This document shows, piece after piece, positions 36,194-51,000 of a stretch of DNA of 64,000 bases; the first letter of the stretch is position 1, and each line of letters begins with the position of its first letter. Made by a program: the position numbers and the translations under genes. The notes beneath the pieces are model-generated. The model was not told the DNA's origin. It searched no databases and saw nothing but the letters and a program-made list of their open reading frames with translations. Source of the stretch: Phallusia mammillata (Eukaryota > Chordata > Ascidiacea > Phlebobranchia > Ascidiidae); contig QLIY01000330.1 in NCBI GenBank assembly GCA_003260075.1, forward strand, positions 47,092-111,091, read 5' to 3'.

Positions 36194-39004
36194 ATGGCAT
36201 TTAGCACCAGTGTTGGTATTGTGTGCTTCCTATTTTCGGTTTTATTACCTTTTATTGGTGCCCAACTGCTGCAATATCCATCAGTGTTACCTGAATCTTG
36301 TGCTTCAAGCTCTCTTTCCTACTTCAGCACAGCAAACCAGCAATGCGTTAGTTGCTGGCCGGGAGCCGAACCGACTGCTGACTGTAAGTTGCCTACTGTA
36401 AAAGTCAATTACAAAATTTTTGTGTACCTGTTTTACAAAATGTTTGTGTACCTGTTACAAAAACAATAAAAAAATCCGAAGTTTGCCTTTTTAGTTAGGA
36501 AACCTTTGTAATGTTGAAATTTGTAATACTCATACTTTAAATTCAATAATAAAATCACCAAGTTTGGTGATTAAAGGCTGTAATGAACCTTATGTCTGTA
36601 GATTAAAGTTCATAAAAAAGCTAGGTTATTCTTTCTCAAAACTTTTAAACCGAATTGTCTCAAGTGTTGAACAAGTTGATTGCAAAGTAAGTCTATCTTT
36701 GAAATATTTAACATGATTAAACAAAGCAATGTTTGAAAAGAAACAGCTTCTCTTGTGTTAACAGATTCCTTTCTTTGCAGTTTTGTTTTGTCAATGCCTT
36801 GCTGGCTACCAACGCTCTGTTCCGTCTGTCCAACCTTTCAACTGCACACAATGCGCAGTAAGAACTTTTAGCTAGTTCTGTTAGTGTTATGTAACATTTC
36901 CTTCATTTTTACAACTTTGTTGAGAACTGTAACCCCCCCCCCGCTAGTTCTGTTAGTGTTATGTAACATTTCCTTCATTTTTACAACTTTTTTGAGAACT
37001 GTAAGTTTTATTGGTGATTCATCTTTTAAGTTAGATTTACCCTTTTGATATCTACCACTTAAAAAAATGTAACATTTATCACTTGTATTTTTAGTCCTTG
37101 CAAACTACACTTGATGGGAGAGATTGCACCACATGTTCAGCATCAGCCGCAGAAGGATCTTGTACTTGTCCAACCACTCAAGAAGCTGTTGGTAAGTGCT
37201 AAAGAAAATAAATATGCTTTATACCAGGGGTCGGCAACCTTTTAGGCGACGCATGCCAATTTACTTGTTATTTACATGTGTTAATGACCGTTTGTGCGGC
37301 AACGTGTTTCTAAATAGTAGTGGTTTGTGCCAGCAGAACTATAAAGAGAAAGCAGAGTGTTATTGTGCATAAGGCTGAATTTTAAGATAATGGCATAGAA
37401 GCAGTGTAACAGGTTCAACTGTTACTTTCAATATAAACGCGCAAATCGGTTGGCGTGCCATGAAAAACCACCTAACGTGCCAACCTTGGCACGCATGCCA
37501 GGGGTTGCCGATCCCTGCTTTATACAGTGTATTGGTGTAGTCTTTAGACTACTCTGCCTTCAAGAAGTCCAAGAATATTATGTTAAAGCACATTGCAATA
37601 TTTATAAGGCAAAAAAAATGTGATTGCCATTTTATTTACCCCCCCCCCGCACGCATGCCAGGGGTTGCCGATCCCTGCTTTATACAGTGTATTGGTTTAG
37701 TCTTTAGACTACTCTGCCTTCAAGAAGTCCAAGAATATATGTTAAAGCACATTGCAATATTTATAAGGCAAAAAAATGTGATTGCCATTTTATTTGGCCG
37801 TTTTTGCAGTATAAGGTTAATGAAAAAGACTTGTTTCAGATCAAAAATGATGTTAATTAAACAAAACAAGTTTTAACAGAACAAAATAAATGCAACTATA
37901 ACATCTGTAAGAACGAAAAATAATAAAAATAAAACTACTTGAGGTAATTAGGTAACTGGTTTGGTTGTTACAGTGGATCGGTATAGCAATGGAACTGTAC
38001 TCCCTACTTCCGAATGTCAAACATGTGCGACTGGCACTGGACCAACCGGAACTACAGGAGGGTTAGTGCTATAAGTGGACTTTTTTCTATTTGATTAATA
38101 TTTTGTAGTTAATAAACTTATTGTCGTACATATTCTACTGGAAACATGGTGAAAAAACACAAAAAGTTTATACATGCCATTTAGTGGAAGACACTACATT
38201 TGGACTGCTGTTTAACTAGTATAAGCGTTTGGACAACATTCTGGCTTCTTAAACCTTATGGTCCAAAAAAGTCGCAGTTTACAGGGGTTATGAAAAGCAT
38301 TTCATATTTCTACTAAATCATTATGTTATTATTTAGTTGATAGTGTTTAATATAAGTCAGTTTGGATTGTGGACTGTGATACGACTTTGGTGAAAAACAT
38401 AGAAAAGTTTCAGAACCACTCTCCTGACAAAAGATAAAATTGAATTTTCCAGATGCGCATCTTGTGATACTTGTGGTTGTGCAATAGTTAGTGATGATGT
38501 TTGTCTTCCGAGCACTCCAGCTCTTCCTGCAGCTATAGATGTGAGTAAAAACACAAAATATTCCAATATCAATATTTGCAACCTGTGGTATTTTCCACCT
38601 TTCAAATGTTTAAAGACAAATACGGTTTCTAGCATAATCTGGTTAATTGCATAGGAATTGTTGATCCCAACTGTGGCCATTTTTGAAACCCTCCTCTGGT
38701 TAATTGCATATATATATGTCATTTAGTGCAAAAAAACTTGACAAGTTACTTATGCAACTAAATGAATTTTAATTTTGATGACATATAACTCTTTAGGTTG
38801 TTATTTTTAGTAAAACTGACAGCTTTCTCCTAAAACATACTAAAGATTTTAAATTGTACATCCCACTATTTTCATGGTAAAGTAAATATTCAAAACTTTT
38901 TACACCATCTTGTTTTTTAGGCCACTGCACAGCCGTCAGTTTTTATACAACAAAAAGTTCGTGCTGCATTTGTCGGATGTTTTCTGGACAGCAACACTGG
39001 TGGG
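36194..39004 (+). CDS. TMEM67: Meckelin exons 1-6: signal peptide and cysteine-rich ectodomain
   Basis: Residues 1-24 (MAFSTSVGIVCFLFSVLLPF and on to GAQ) form a clear signal peptide. Exons 2-5 encode cysteine pairs in an EGF/growth-factor-receptor-like arrangement: CQCLAGYQR, NCTQCA, CTTCSASAAEGSCTCP, CQTCATGTGP and CASCDTCGCA. Exon 6 gives VFIQQKVRAAFVGCFLD. Disulfide-rich repeats of this kind form the N-terminal half of the meckelin ectodomain. Introns 2 and 3 contain C10 duplicate junctions, and intron 3 also holds a hAT element at 37225-37517. Confidence 0.9.
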
Positions 39005-42000
39005 GTGAGTGTTCTTGCATAGAATATATTGGTGATCAAGGTTCAATATGTGAAATTTAAATTTGTTGATGTAAATAACAAAATGTATATGTAAAAAATA
39101 CTGAAAAAGCGTTTCGTCCACCAGGTTGCATATTTAACAAACCCCCCCCCCCAAATTTGTCGTTCAACTGGTGTAATACTAAACAAAATACTAGTTGTTT
39201 TTATCAAGAACTTGTATTTTAGCTAATGTTTTGCCCACCAGAACGGTAGGGCTTCATCAGAGTCTATATCCAACAGGAAAATCTATGCAGTGCATCAACT
39301 GGTGTGTGGCCACAACATGCACTTCTGATATTGCTCACAGTAGCCCCCATATACACTGGAAGCCCCCCCCCCCCAGTGCATCAACTGGTGTGTGGCCACA
39401 ACATGCACTTCTGATATTGCTAACAGTATACATATACATATACACTGGAAGATTTTGTGTAATATATTTGTAGTTTGGTTCTACAAAATTGTAGAGTTAA
39501 GCAAAAAGTGTAATAAAGACACAGAAGCAGCAGCAAAAACCTCACGGTTGAAAATACACTATATTAAAAAAAACATGTGTGTTATACACAACAAAATAGA
39601 GAAAATATACAATCTAACAGGCAACCATTGTCTTATAAAATGATTGCCTATATAATTGTTAATTTCTGTTTACAGCACAGCAACATAACAGCATGTCAGG
39701 CTCTTGCCAATATGTGTGTGATGGAAACCTATCGAATCCCAGTTGTTGCAGGAGACACTGCTTGTTCGTTGTATGGTCAAACCCTTTCCAGTACTGGTAT
39801 CATAAATGGAAATATAGCATGGTAAGTAGGTTTGTCACACAAATCATTTGTGTGTATGTTATGCAGTAGGCAGGTTTTATGGTTGTGTGTGCATGTCCCC
39901 AAAAAATAAATCTATCTTGCTAATTTTTTGATTAGCAGAAAACATATTTCAGAAAACATATTTTGTACTGTTGATTGGTTGCTATGATAAAATAAAGAAT
40001 AAAATAATAATAATCCTGGCTACACAAGCCAATTTATCCTATGTTTTGTCACCTGTTGTACTGATAGACCTTTGACGCTGTACACTGTCTGCAGCATACT
40101 CAATATTACATTATTGTGTTATTTTAAGGACTGCAAATCGTCCGTGGTTGTATTACGATGATTACAATCGACTTTCTCAACCTGGCACTTTCACATCGTC
40201 CACAGTGGCCAATGAAGTCCTCACTGAAACTGAAATTACTACAGCATTCAACATCAAGGGCGGGGTATCAATATGTGTGAATATAATTTATGAATGAAAA
40301 GATGTTTCAAAAATGGTTCATATATAAGCGACTAATTATGGGTCCCCTTCCCTGAAGGGGACACATATTGATTTTACTCAAAATGTTTTTTGTTTTTTTC
40401 TTTTTTTTTCTTTCATTTTTCTTCTCCCCAAAGTTTGTCCGACTCGTTTTTCNNNNNNNNNNNNNNNNNNNNNNNNNNNTACCGGTCCGCAAAATTTGTT
40501 TTGTAAGTTTACTGGTCCGCAAACTTAAAAGGTTGAGAACCACTGCTATAGTGTAGTGCAAGGGCAATATGTGCTAAGCCACCCTTCTAGTTTTTTTCTA
40601 CAATACAAATTTGTTGTAAATATGTTTCTGACAGTGTCCAAGATAACACAACAGAAAGTTAGTTCACATTTCACTATTTTTTCCACTTGTAAATCCATCA
40701 ATAAACATCCATACTTAAAACAGTCAAATTTTACTTTTTCCACTAAAATACATGTAAACTGCTTTTCAGACTTCTGTTCTCGACATTGTTGTGTTTTCTT
40801 ACGATGAAAATGGCAACTTTCTTGGCAGGCAAGCAGCAACTACAGGAGTTCTACAGGTAAAATATATCTTGCAATGTGTTTTATGTGCATCCCCACATGT
40901 TTAAGGTAACTTTTATAGCTGTATCGAGTTTGGTTTAGCACTGGTTCAAACCCTAACTTGTTTTTGGGTAATCATATTTATCAAAGAAGCAGTGCAACAG
41001 AATTAGACAACACACAAAGCTGGGGGGGGGGGCAGTGGTTCTCAACTGCCGGTCCGCGTCAACTTTCCTGCCGGTCCGCCAAATATATTACGATTTTACA
41101 TCTCAATTCCAAAATGTAAGATGGTGAAGGCAGACAAATGGTGGGGAAGTCAACGCTCTACTTCGCCTGCAGAAACTTCATTAGAACCGCGTTTAAAACG
41201 TATGATATCAAACAGACAGCAGCAAACTTCATTAAGTTGAATTTTTCAACTTCTTTTGAATTGCATATTTTTGTCATTTTGGGTTGATTTTGAAAGTCTA
41301 CCGGTCCGCAAAATTTGTTTTGTAAGTTTACCGGTCCGCAAAATTTGTTTTGTAAGTTTACCGGTCCGCAAACTTAAAAGGTTGAGAACCACTGCTATAG
41401 TGTAGTGCAAGGGCAATATGTGCTAAGCCACCCTTCTAGTTTTTTTCTACAATACAAATTTGTTGTAAATATGTTTCTGACAGTGTCCAAGATAACACAA
41501 CAGAAAGTTAGTTCACATTTCACTATTTTTTCCACTTGTAAATCCATCAATAAACATCCATACTTAAAACAGTCAAATTTTACTTTTTCCACTAAAATAC
41601 ATGTAAACTGCTTTTCAGACTTCTGTTCTCGACATTGTTGTGTTTTCTTACGATGAAAATGGAAACTTTCTTGGCAGGCAAGCAGCAACTACAGGAGTTC
41701 TACAGGTAAAATATATCTTGCAATGTGTTTTATGTGAATCCCCACATGTTTAAGGTAACTTTTATAGCTGTATCAAGTTTTGTTTAGCACTGGTTCAAAC
41801 CCTAACTTGTTTTTGGGTAATCGTATTTATCAAAGAAGCAGTGCAACAGAATTAGACAACACACAAAGCTGTTTTTACTCTTATAAGTATTATCAGTCAA
41901 AACATATAATAGTTAAACAGTGATCTGTGACTATCAATGTATTGTATTGAAGGGAAAGATCGTATGTAAAATGTTAATTATGTTTTTGTGTCAAGAGTTT

Positions 42001-45000
42001 TTTTGTTAACTTTTTCCTACTTGTAAAACTTTGTCGTTGTTTTTATTAACTGATGTAATTACTTTCTTTTTCATTCAGCTGTGTCCGGATCGTCCGTCTG
42101 TAAAGAGCGCTGCGTTTACATTTGGAACCACTTACTCAAGATCGGTAATTAAAACGAAATTTCTGTTTGCTTTGTAAACCTTATAAAGCTTTATAGAAGT
42201 TTATTAAATTTAATTAAAGAAGCGTAACATTGTTCTACAAGTAACCATTGTTACGTCAGACACTTTATTTGTGCATGTCGCGGCAAACAACGGATAACCT
42301 TCATTTGACCTCCACAGCCGTGGGGGGGGGGCCATTGTTACGTCACACACTTTATTTGTGCATTGTCGTGGCGACCAACGTATAACCTTTATTTGACCTC
42401 CACAGCCGTTAAAACAAAATATTTTTACTGCTTCCTAAGCTGTTAAATCCAGGTTAATCCGAAGTAGTTTATGCCAATCGATACTTTAGGCTTAAAATAA
42501 CATTTCCATTTAACTTAATTAAACCACGCAGCTATTCCTTACTCGTAAACGCTTATGTAATGCTGCTACGATTTGTTTTACCGGGCGAAATAATCTCAAA
42601 AAATGTAAAATGTACTGCATATAAAAGCCTCCGACTGTTACGGTTTCAAATAAGCAACGTTGAAAATGTACGCCCGTTCAAATTACGACATTTTTACAGC
42701 AGTATATCTAGTAACTGAATTTATAAGAATGAAGCATACAAACATGTAACTCGTATAACCCTCTTCCGCCTCTAGTGTTCACTGTCGATGACGGATTTGA
42801 GCAACAGCGCCCTCTACCCGCAGCGATTTTACGAGTTGAACTTGGAGTTCACTGATGCGAGCGGAGTTTTACAACTTTACCCGATTCCTGTTCTCATCAC
42901 CAACTATCGGTCCCCGGATAATAACCAACCAGTAAACGAGGGTGAGTGTCTGTTTATCAATAAGGTATATGTGACGTCACAATCTTATGGACAAATAAGT
43001 TGTGACATCACAATTTCGAAGTTTTTTTTACAATCTGTAATTGTGGGGAATTGAATTTGGTTGGACTTTAAAAATTGTCCAATTAGGCGCAGAAAAAGGT
43101 TTGCTTTGAACGTAACAATCTAATAAAGTCAGTTTTGAAGTGTCGTGTTCAGTGACGATAAATATTTACATAATAAAATAAATAAATATTTACACATTAA
43201 AAAACAGTTTTGTTTATAAACCAAGGGATCCACTTTTCATGTAAACTAAATATTTCCAATAAATACCAAATAAATTTTAAAAACACTTTATTTCGTTATT
43301 TTCTTGTAAATTGTGCACGTATTTTTTTCGCACATTTTTGTGTTAATTGTGCACATAAAAAACAGCCATTAAAGTCTAATGCATATTGTAGCTGCCGCCA
43401 ATACTCGATGGGTGTTAGTGAGAAGGTTCTACCTCATCGACAATTTATCTGGAATCACCACAGCGCTGGGGGATTCCCCTACCACCGTCACATACGCAAC
43501 TACTATGACGTTGAAGTAAGTTCCGAATATTTGTTTGCTATGGTGTGTTTCGTTAAGTGTGGCACGAAAACAACCGAACGTTTTGTATGCCTTATACTGG
43601 CGAACTATATTACTTGCAATTTTTTTTTTTGATTTACTGTTTTGTCTGGCAATTCAATACAAAAGACACACGGCCTAGGATAGCTCTTTTCATGCCGAAA
43701 AAGTTCTTTTATGTGTATTGTTTCGTCTGGTTGCAGTTTATATGCGTACAGAATGTTGAAACCCATGCTTTAATTAAATAGTTTTGGAACAGGTATTTTC
43801 ATTGTTCAAATTATTAACTGCAACAGGTTTTCTGTCCTAAATTGAAAATAGTTCGTTGTTTGACTGCTTGTTGCGTCACAGTTACAAATTATATCAACCC
43901 CCGCCAGAAAATGTCAACCGATATTTCGGATTAAACACGTACACAACCGGGGATTCCCCGTGTCTGTGTGCTCGCACTCAAAAGTTACTCATTAATTATT
44001 CAAGACTGCGTTGTTGTTTTTTGTCTGACCAACTGAAACGGCTGGAAGGCGGACAGTTTAGTTTTAGAGTCACTACTGTTCAGTGGAGACAGAGCTGGTT
44101 TTGTTTTTAGCTGTTTCGTTAGGGAAAAACACTTTTTTTTTCAGGATAAAAACCCAATTCTGCAGGGTTTTAAACATAGATATAAATTAAAGTATATCGT
44201 TTGTTTTCTAAGATATATTTAAAGCAGAGTTTAGTGGTTGTAAAACCTGGACTGTGACAGAACTTGTGTGTAGAGAATATTGTTTTATGTCATTGGATAA
44301 AAACCTTTAGCTCGGTGCGTACTTACACCAAAACAAATGTAATATTTGGTTTTTAATCTGTTAAAAGTCATAGATCAAAAATAAAAATGCACAGAGCTTG
44401 TATGGTTAAACATCACGATGCAGGCGTTTTAACCATGTATTTGTTATATGTATAATGCGTAATTAATAAATAAATAGCCAGTCTATACAAACCCCCAACG
44501 CAGTATTGTTTTTGACAAGGCAATTATTCAAGTCCGTTTCCAGTGTTTCATTGCACACCATGTGTTTAATACTATATAACTTAAAATACATTTGTCAAAC
44601 TTAAGTTGTATTTGTGAGTGTAACTGTATGACTGGCTTGATTACATATATTGTCCCTTCGCCATTCGCCAGTTGGTTGCCTAATGCAGTGGTTTTCAAAC
44701 TTTTTGTTGTTGCGATGCCTCAAAGTTAATGACGAAACTTATTATTAAAGTTGTGTTTATTGATACCACCACAAAAAGTCACGAAAAGGAACTATTCTGC
44801 GACGCCCTTGTAAACGTTAGTAAGTGAGACTCAAAGTGGTCCTATCATTTACTGTGCATCTCCCGTAGTTTACCCTGTATGTATGATCACATATCTGTTT
44901 GCTTACTGTAATGTGCTCATGTTTTACAGTACAGAGGGTGTATGAGCGTATACAGCTTGACCACATGTAAAATTTATGAGCATGGCTTTATATTGACACA

Positions 45001-48000
45001 ACAAGATCAGAATTTACGTTTCACTAAATCTCGTATCTTTTATGTCTAGCATCGAACTGCAACCCTCAAGCTCAGGATTAATTTACCCGCCTTATCTCTC
45101 TGTGACGTATGCAACTGATGACGTACCGGTCGCTGGAGCCGCTGACGTACAAATAACGGTAAGATGTGTAACAATATATTATTGTGCTTTAACAAAGGGG
45201 GTGTCAAGTTTAAATAAAAAGATTGTGAAAAATACGGACATGACGTGAAACTTCCACTTTTCATCGAAATTTAACTGTCGTTTGTTTGAATGTGCACCTG
45301 TTTACAATGTGTAGCGCACAATATTTTTCATTAAATTTTATGAGGGCCTGTCTGTCATATTGGTTTGATCAGTAAACTTAAAATTTAGATTTATTTTTTC
45401 AAAACAACTACTCGTGTTAAGATTCATGTCTGGGAACCACTTTACAACTCTGTAGTATTTTGCTTTGCATCGTAATCCATGCGTTATCGATTTTTAGAAT
45501 GATAAATAAATCTCTCAAATCGTCATTCAGTGTTGCGGGCAATAGTAACGTGAGTAAAGCATGTAATATTTTGCATTTACAGACGGATTTTCAAGTCAGC
45601 TATTCATCCAACATGGCTTCGCAGGAACAAGGTATAATGGTGAGTAATTTGGAAATGTTTACCACTGTGTGTGTTATGAGTTCGAAAATAAAAGATGCTT
45701 AGGTAAAATTTTAAACAATAAGAATACAGAGAGCTTGTTTGTTAGTTTATTAGTTTCAGAAAGTTTATTCCATAAACCAGCCCTTTTATATTTTGCAGTT
45801 ATATTTTGTTTGATTGTTTTGGTCAAGTTTATAAGTTTTGCTGATTTTCGGCCGTAATGTTATTTCTATTTCTGGATAAAGAAAAGCTTTTTTTCAAAAA
45901 CAACAACTTTGAAAACAAAATCGGGCATTGAACTGAATCATAGGTCATAGATTTGAGGACTCACATTACTCATAATTGCTTTGTAAAGACTTTTTTTTTT
46001 CATTTTTTAGATTTCGTTGATTGTGTTCGGGGTGTTAGCTGGGGTTTACGCTTTGTTCGAGACTTCAACATGGAGAAGACGTATGGGACTTCAGTACATA
46101 GATTTGTCGGTAAGTTATTTAACGTATTGTTGGATTCAAACTAAAAATATTAGGTTAGATTACCAAGCATATCGTGATAATACTTTCTGATTGATCGAGC
46201 GAGGCCTATTATGATGTCACACATTAGGACCTTACAACAAATAATCGGATTGTTATTTCCGACATTAAAAACATCGTATTTCTGTGTTAATGACGTCTTA
46301 TGTTCCTTTTGGATATGACGTCATCACGAAATACTCACGTGGATTTGGGCATTACAATTTTTTGTAGATACCAAGGCTAAATTTATTATGTATAATTTAC
46401 TTTAATGTTGACGTCATAAAAAGGTTTATTAATTTTCGAATGGTTGTTTTGTTGCAGAGCTTAGGAATGTTCTTATACTTCTCTATGTGTAGGGGGGGGG
46501 GCTGATTTTCGGCTGCAATGTTATTTCTATTTCTGAAGAAAGAAAAGTTTTTTTACTAATATAGCGTGTTAATAAACACCAGTTTTTGATTTATTGTAAT
46601 AAACACATATTTTATTTTGTAAAAAACTTTGAAAACAAAATCGGGCATTTAACTGAATCATAGTGCATAGATCTGAGGACTCACGTTACTCATAATTGCT
46701 TTGTAAAGTTTTTTTTCATTTTTTAGATTTCGTTGATTGTGTTCGGAGTTTTAGCTGGAGTTTACGCTTTATTCGAAACTTCAACATGGAGAAGACGTAT
46801 GGGACTTCAGTACATAGATTTGTCTGTAAGTTGAAACTATTTAACGCATTGTTGGGTTAAAACTAAAACTATTAGGTTAGATCACCAAGCATCTCGTGAT
46901 AATACTTGCTGATTGATCGAGCGAGGCCTATTATGATGTCAAACATTAGGACCTTACAACAAATAATCGGATTGTTATTTCCGACATTAGAAACATCGTA
47001 TTTCTGTGGTAATGACGTCATATGTTCCTTTTGGATATGACATCATCACGAAATACTCACGTGGATTTGGGCATACCTAATTTTTGTAGATACAAAGGCT
47101 AAATTTATTACATATAATTTACCATATTGTTGACGTCATAAAAAGGTTTATTAATTTTCGAATGCTTGTTTTGTTGCAGAGCTTAGGAATGTTCTTATAC
47201 TTCTCTATGTGTAATCTGGCAAACGCATTTTTCGTCGTCATGGTTGGATACGCTTCGGTGACTCTTCTATTTTACAAGGTCAGTAGTTATATGCAGTGTT
47301 TTTTTAAGGTGTTAAGTTTCCCAAAATTTCCCAGTAGCCTCAAAAATAATTCGTTTAAGCAAATATGGCTATTTTTTGGTATTTAAATGAAACACTTGCG
47401 GTCTCTTAAAACTACTTAGCGGTCACCCAAACCAAACCTTAAAAAAANAAAAACCTGTTTATGTGTTTAATTGTTTCAGTTGAGTAAAATATCATTAAGA
47501 TAAGTACACCAAAGTTATAAATTGGGCCCGAATTCGATTTTTAAAAAGCGAAGCCCAAATTTTTAGCCTTAAGTATGTTGCAATCACTGAAAATTCTCAG
47601 TGATCCTTGACATTAGCATGCCTGTTAGGGGGGGGGGATCTGGCAAACGCATTTTTCGTCGTCATGGTTGGATACGCTTCGGTGACTCTTCTATTTTACA
47701 AGGTCAGTAGTTATATGCAGTGTTTTTTTAAGGTGTTAAGTTTCCCAAAATTTCCCAGTAGCCTAACAAATAATTCGTTTAAGCAAATATGGCTATTTTT
47801 TGGTATTTAAATGAAACACTTGCGGTCTCTTAAAACTATTTAAAATCCACCCATACCAAACCTTAAAAAAAAACCTGGTTATATGTGTAATTGTTTCAGT
47901 TGAGTAAAATATCATTAGGATAAGTGCACCAAAGTTATAAATTGGGCCCGAATTCGATTTTAAAAAAAGCGAAGCCCAATCTTTTAGCCTTAAGTATGTT

Positions 48001-51000
48001 ACAATCACTGAAAATTTTTGACTCAGTGATCCTTGACATTAGCATGCCTGTTGGTATAGGGACAGATCCTGTGAAAAGAATTTATAAGTATGTTGCAAAG
48101 TCTTTGAAGAAATGATTGTAAGGGGGGGGGGACACCACGTGGTTATTTATAGGCTGTTGAAATACTGGGCATGATTTTCATTCAAGCGACTGTGGATATT
48201 TTTCTGGTGGATTGGGAGCGCCCCAAGGTCAAAGACTCGGAGGGGGGGGGGGGCAGATCCTGTGAAAAGAATTTATAAGTATGTTGCAAAGTCCTTGAAG
48301 AAATTATTGTAATTTAAAGTTAATCCCATTTCTGTCTATTTAATCAGGGCCAAAGCCTGGTTACAACCACTCTTCCAGAAGGAACAGTTTTACAAAACTT
48401 CCAAATTTTCATTATCGTGGCATTCGTTTTCAAGGTGAGATTTCAACCACGTGTTTGACCTTGTGCAACTCCTATGACCTTGAACCACCACGTGGTTATT
48501 TATACAGGCTGTTGAAATTCTGGGCATGATTTTCATTCAAGCGACTGTGGATATTTTTCTGGTGGACTGGGAGCGGCCCAAGGTCAAAGACTCGGAGGGC
48601 AAGGTCAGCATCTGGAGAACTTACTTCATCGCCAATGAGTGGAACGAAATTCAGGTACAGTACAAAATTAATTTTAAGGTACAACAACGAGCAAATCTAC
48701 GGACAGAGAAGGTAAAAAGTAAGTAAAAAAAACTTGGCCAGTACGAAATATTTATGTAAAAACCATAGTCATATTTTGTCGTGATAAACTTGATAAAGTC
48801 ATATTTTTTAACAGACTTGCCGGAAAGTGTCGTTTTTTCTTCAACTGATGGCAGTTTTGCTGTTCCTTGAGGTGAGAAAACGAAATGTTTTTTTTTTCAT
48901 TCAATTTATGGGGAGTAGCAGTTTAAAAATATCTCGGATACCACAACTGGACATAAACTGTACCTTCGTTATTTAAATACAACCATAAGTTTCGGAGCAT
49001 ACATATACGGATTCTAATACCTTCCGAACTTTAATAAGTTAACTACATTCAACAGGTGGTAGGATTCAAGGACCTGGCACTTGAAAACACGAGTACGTCA
49101 GTTGGTGGCACAACAACGACATCTAGTGACGCGTATGTGCCACCTTCCAACTCGGTGCTGAGATTCGCTCTTTCATCTCTAATCTTCCTAGTCGTGGATG
49201 TTGTACAGGTAAAAAAACAAAATTGTTTGTTTTTGTTCAAATTGTTGCAAAACTACATCTTATTTTCAAATTGTGCATCTGGTTTACTTTGCAAAGCGCA
49301 ATTAAACGTTTGTCTGATTTGTTTACGTTTGAACTTAACCGTCTATGACGTCATAACTCAGGTTATCTACGTAGTGGCGATCCACGAACGTTTCATCAGC
49401 GACCGAATTCGCGAATTCATCGATCTCTGCTCGGTTTCCAATGTAAGTATTGTGACGTCACTCACTCTTCATATTGACGTCATACATGCGCTTATGACGT
49501 CACAGTGAACGTGTTTTTTTCAGGTGAGCGTTTTTATATTGTCGCATACGAACTACGGGTACTACATCCACGGGAGATCGGTTTACGGGAAAGCGGATAC
49601 AGACATGATGGACATGAATAAGATGCTGCAGAAGGAAGCGGTAAGTGTGTTCGTGGTTGGTGGTTCAAATCCCACCTTATCGACCGGCTCCTGTTAAAAA
49701 ATCTACACGCAGAACTTTGTTACATTGTTAAAACAGAACGGAACACAAATTGTTTGTTTTTTGCAACAGCCGCAAGGGCGAGAAAGTTTATCGTCAAAGT
49801 AAAGAATAGAAATCTTAAAGTAAAACTCTCCCACTTAGCACCATATTTTAACAGACTTTACTGTTGTAACAATCTGTCGTAAAAGAACGTTTAACCGTTA
49901 AAGTTACCATGTATTTTATGAATTTATTTCAGGACAACTTGACTGCTGCGCGGGGCTTGGAGGCTGGCAGAGACGAACAAACTTTCCAAGTCGCAATTCC
50001 CCTTTCATTCCGAATGCAGTACGACAAAATATACAACGTACTTGAAGCAGTGAGTATAAATGCACGAAATTAAGAATATATGCGGTCATTGTCTGGCCTA
50101 GTGAAGTGTTTTATTAGTAACAATATAAAATAGTTAGTGCTTTGTGCTCGGGTGAGGTTATTATGACGAAACAACAGTGACCATACTTTTTATTGCTTTT
50201 AAACTGAAATGTTTCTGTTTTTCTAAATTTAGATACCAACACGTTAGATTTAACCAAAGCTTTGGTGTCGCGAATTAACATTTTTGTATGTTGCAGGCCA
50301 AGCACCAACCAACCGCTCGAGGTAGGTAACTATGTTAATATGCCAGACACCATAATTTAGAGCACTGCTTCTTAATTTTTTCTGTGTTGCTCTTCTAACA
50401 ATGATTTTAATCTTTTAAAGAAAACAATCGTTATTTTGTTCAATTAAATAGTTGTATAAATTTTTTCACAGTTACCGTGATGTGATTGTTGCAGGTGTAA
50501 ACGTTTCCGATGCCAAAATGACTGAGAGTGTTCAAGCTTACAGGAAGATGAAAGAGTTTATGACCGCTTTTCTCGACCACGTAAGGCTTTGATCATAAAC
50601 ATTACTGCCAGAGTACTGGTGTATATAGAATACATGGGGGGGGGGGACAACCTGCACTGATGATGACAACAGAGATTGTCGAAACGTCCGAACGATGTAT
50701 TCTATATGCACCAGCACCTTGGCAGTAATGTTTATGATCAAATTTCTTTTCAAGTCCGTGTATAGTGTTCCTACGTAAGGCTTTGTTATATCAAATACAC
50801 GATTTGTTGGTGTTAGTCTGCTGTTAAATGGAATGTCTGTCAGTTTAAGTTACAGAATTGTTTTAAGAGGTAATAAATTTCGAGACGGTTTTAAACAAAG
50901 AACCAGATCGTTTATTTCAAAACTTTTATCTCTGCCTAAAACTTCTAATCAGTAGAACCACAAAATTTTCCATTTGCTTCATATTTTCGGTCCGAGTTGC

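Noticed and set aside
36072-36401. ORF giving a fused double signal-peptide protein at the meckelin start
   Set aside because: It reads through a C10 spacer and joins two haplotype copies of exon 1 in different frames.
40307-40567. ORFs running across the N gap
   Set aside because: They include unknown residues and a poly-T/poly-A low-complexity stretch; the region is a meckelin intron.
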